Positions 63,905 to 64,000 of a stretch of 64,000 nucleotides of DNA are shown here, one piece after another. Numbering within the stretch: position 1 is the first letter of the stretch; each line of letters starts with the position of its first letter. Source of the stretch: CAVVPY01 sp963750295. GTDB lineage: Bacteria; Actinomycetota; Actinomycetes; Mycobacteriales; Jatrophihabitantaceae. The position numbers were made by a program, and so were the translations under genes. The notes beneath the pieces were generated by a model. It did no database searches. It was not told the origin of the DNA and saw nothing but the letters and a program-made list of their open reading frames with translations. Location of the stretch: contig CAVVPY010000001.1 of the NCBI GenBank assembly GCA_963750295.1, positions 1,302,001-1,366,000 of the forward strand. The letters are read 5' to 3'.

Positions 63905-64000
63905 TCAGCTCTCCGCCGACTCGGGGGCGGGTGCCTCCGTCGCCTCGGCAGCCGGTGCGTCCGCCTCGGCGGCCGGTGCGGCGGCTTCGGCAGCCGGTGC
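63905..64000 (-). CDS. rpsP: C-terminal tail of ribosomal protein S16, cut by window edge
   Basis: Only 31 codons and the stop are present, encoding an Ala/Pro/Glu-rich tail (APAAEAAAPAAEADAPAAEA, then TEAPAPESAES). The order before khpA-rimM-trmD-rplS and the known tail of actinobacterial S16 identify it; the S16 core lies outside the window. Confidence 0.75.
   Translation of the reverse strand, partial: APAAEAAAPAAEADAPAAEATEAPAPESAES

Overview
The window is a piece of the core chromosome of a high-GC Gram-positive bacterium (class Actinomycetes; the lower taxon cannot be set from the sequence alone). The evidence is the very high GC with many GTG starts, the actinobacterial markers DUF2469, DUF1844 and long-form HisG, a 23S rRNA gene of about 3.1 kb, Ala/Pro/Glu-rich tails on ribosomal proteins S2 and S16, and a gene order that follows other actinobacteria block by block. 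Most genes lie on the minus strand, so the text order below is the reverse of transcription.

1-3.7 kb: a truncated HAD-IIA phosphatase, a DUF1015 protein (plus strand), an SSB-like OB-fold protein and a TPR-like protein. The TPR gene has an Arg/Pro/Gly pentapeptide repeat tract that carries two apparent +1 frame breaks. 3.7-9.5 kb: a complete rRNA operon (16S-23S-5S, minus strand, no tRNA in the spacer) with two tandem sigma-70-type promoters, long processing stems around 16S and 23S, and a terminator. 9.6-19.7 kb: a tightly overlapped operon argC-argJ-argB-argD-argF-argR-argG-argH-mpg-tyrS, which makes arginine from glutamate, carries its own repressor, and ends in a DNA glycosylase and tyrosyl-tRNA synthetase. 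19.7-30 kb: a DUF4262 protein, pheST, a small membrane-anchored protein, a 1129-residue secreted subtilase, a TrmH-type RNA methyltransferase, and infC-rpmI-rplT with an AUC start and a structured leader.

30-41.9 kb: DUF1844 and DUF72 genes (plus strand), then a long minus-strand array def-fmt-rsmB-rpe-ribD-ribE-ribBA-ribH-usp-adenylate cyclase-hisE-hisG-PH protein. It combines N-formyl initiation, riboflavin synthesis and histidine entry enzymes. 41.9-50.2 kb: a 14-TM-type MFS exporter with a palindrome on its start codon, rlmN, a pyridoxamine-oxidase-fold protein, a uridine-kinase-like NTPase and the translation/lipid block rpsB-tsf-pyrH-frr-cdsA. 50.5-54.5 kb: an accessory insertion with an epoxide-hydrolase-like enzyme, a 990-residue ATPase-LuxR regulator and a 48-codon gene with a strong ribosome-binding site just upstream of it. 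54.7-64 kb: an M23-like protein, xerC, dprA, comM, a YraN-family gene, DUF2469, rnhB, lepB, rplS, trmD, rimM, khpA and the end of rpsP.

Nothing in the window looks like a wholly new multi-gene system. The most unusual items are the frame-broken pentapeptide repeat gene, the unlisted 48-codon gene coupled to the LuxR ATPase, the infC leader with a terminator-like hairpin, the start-codon palindrome of the exporter, and several altered active-site motifs (TyrRS, OTCase, M23). tRNA genes, CRISPR arrays, insertion sequences and prophage genes were looked for and not seen.
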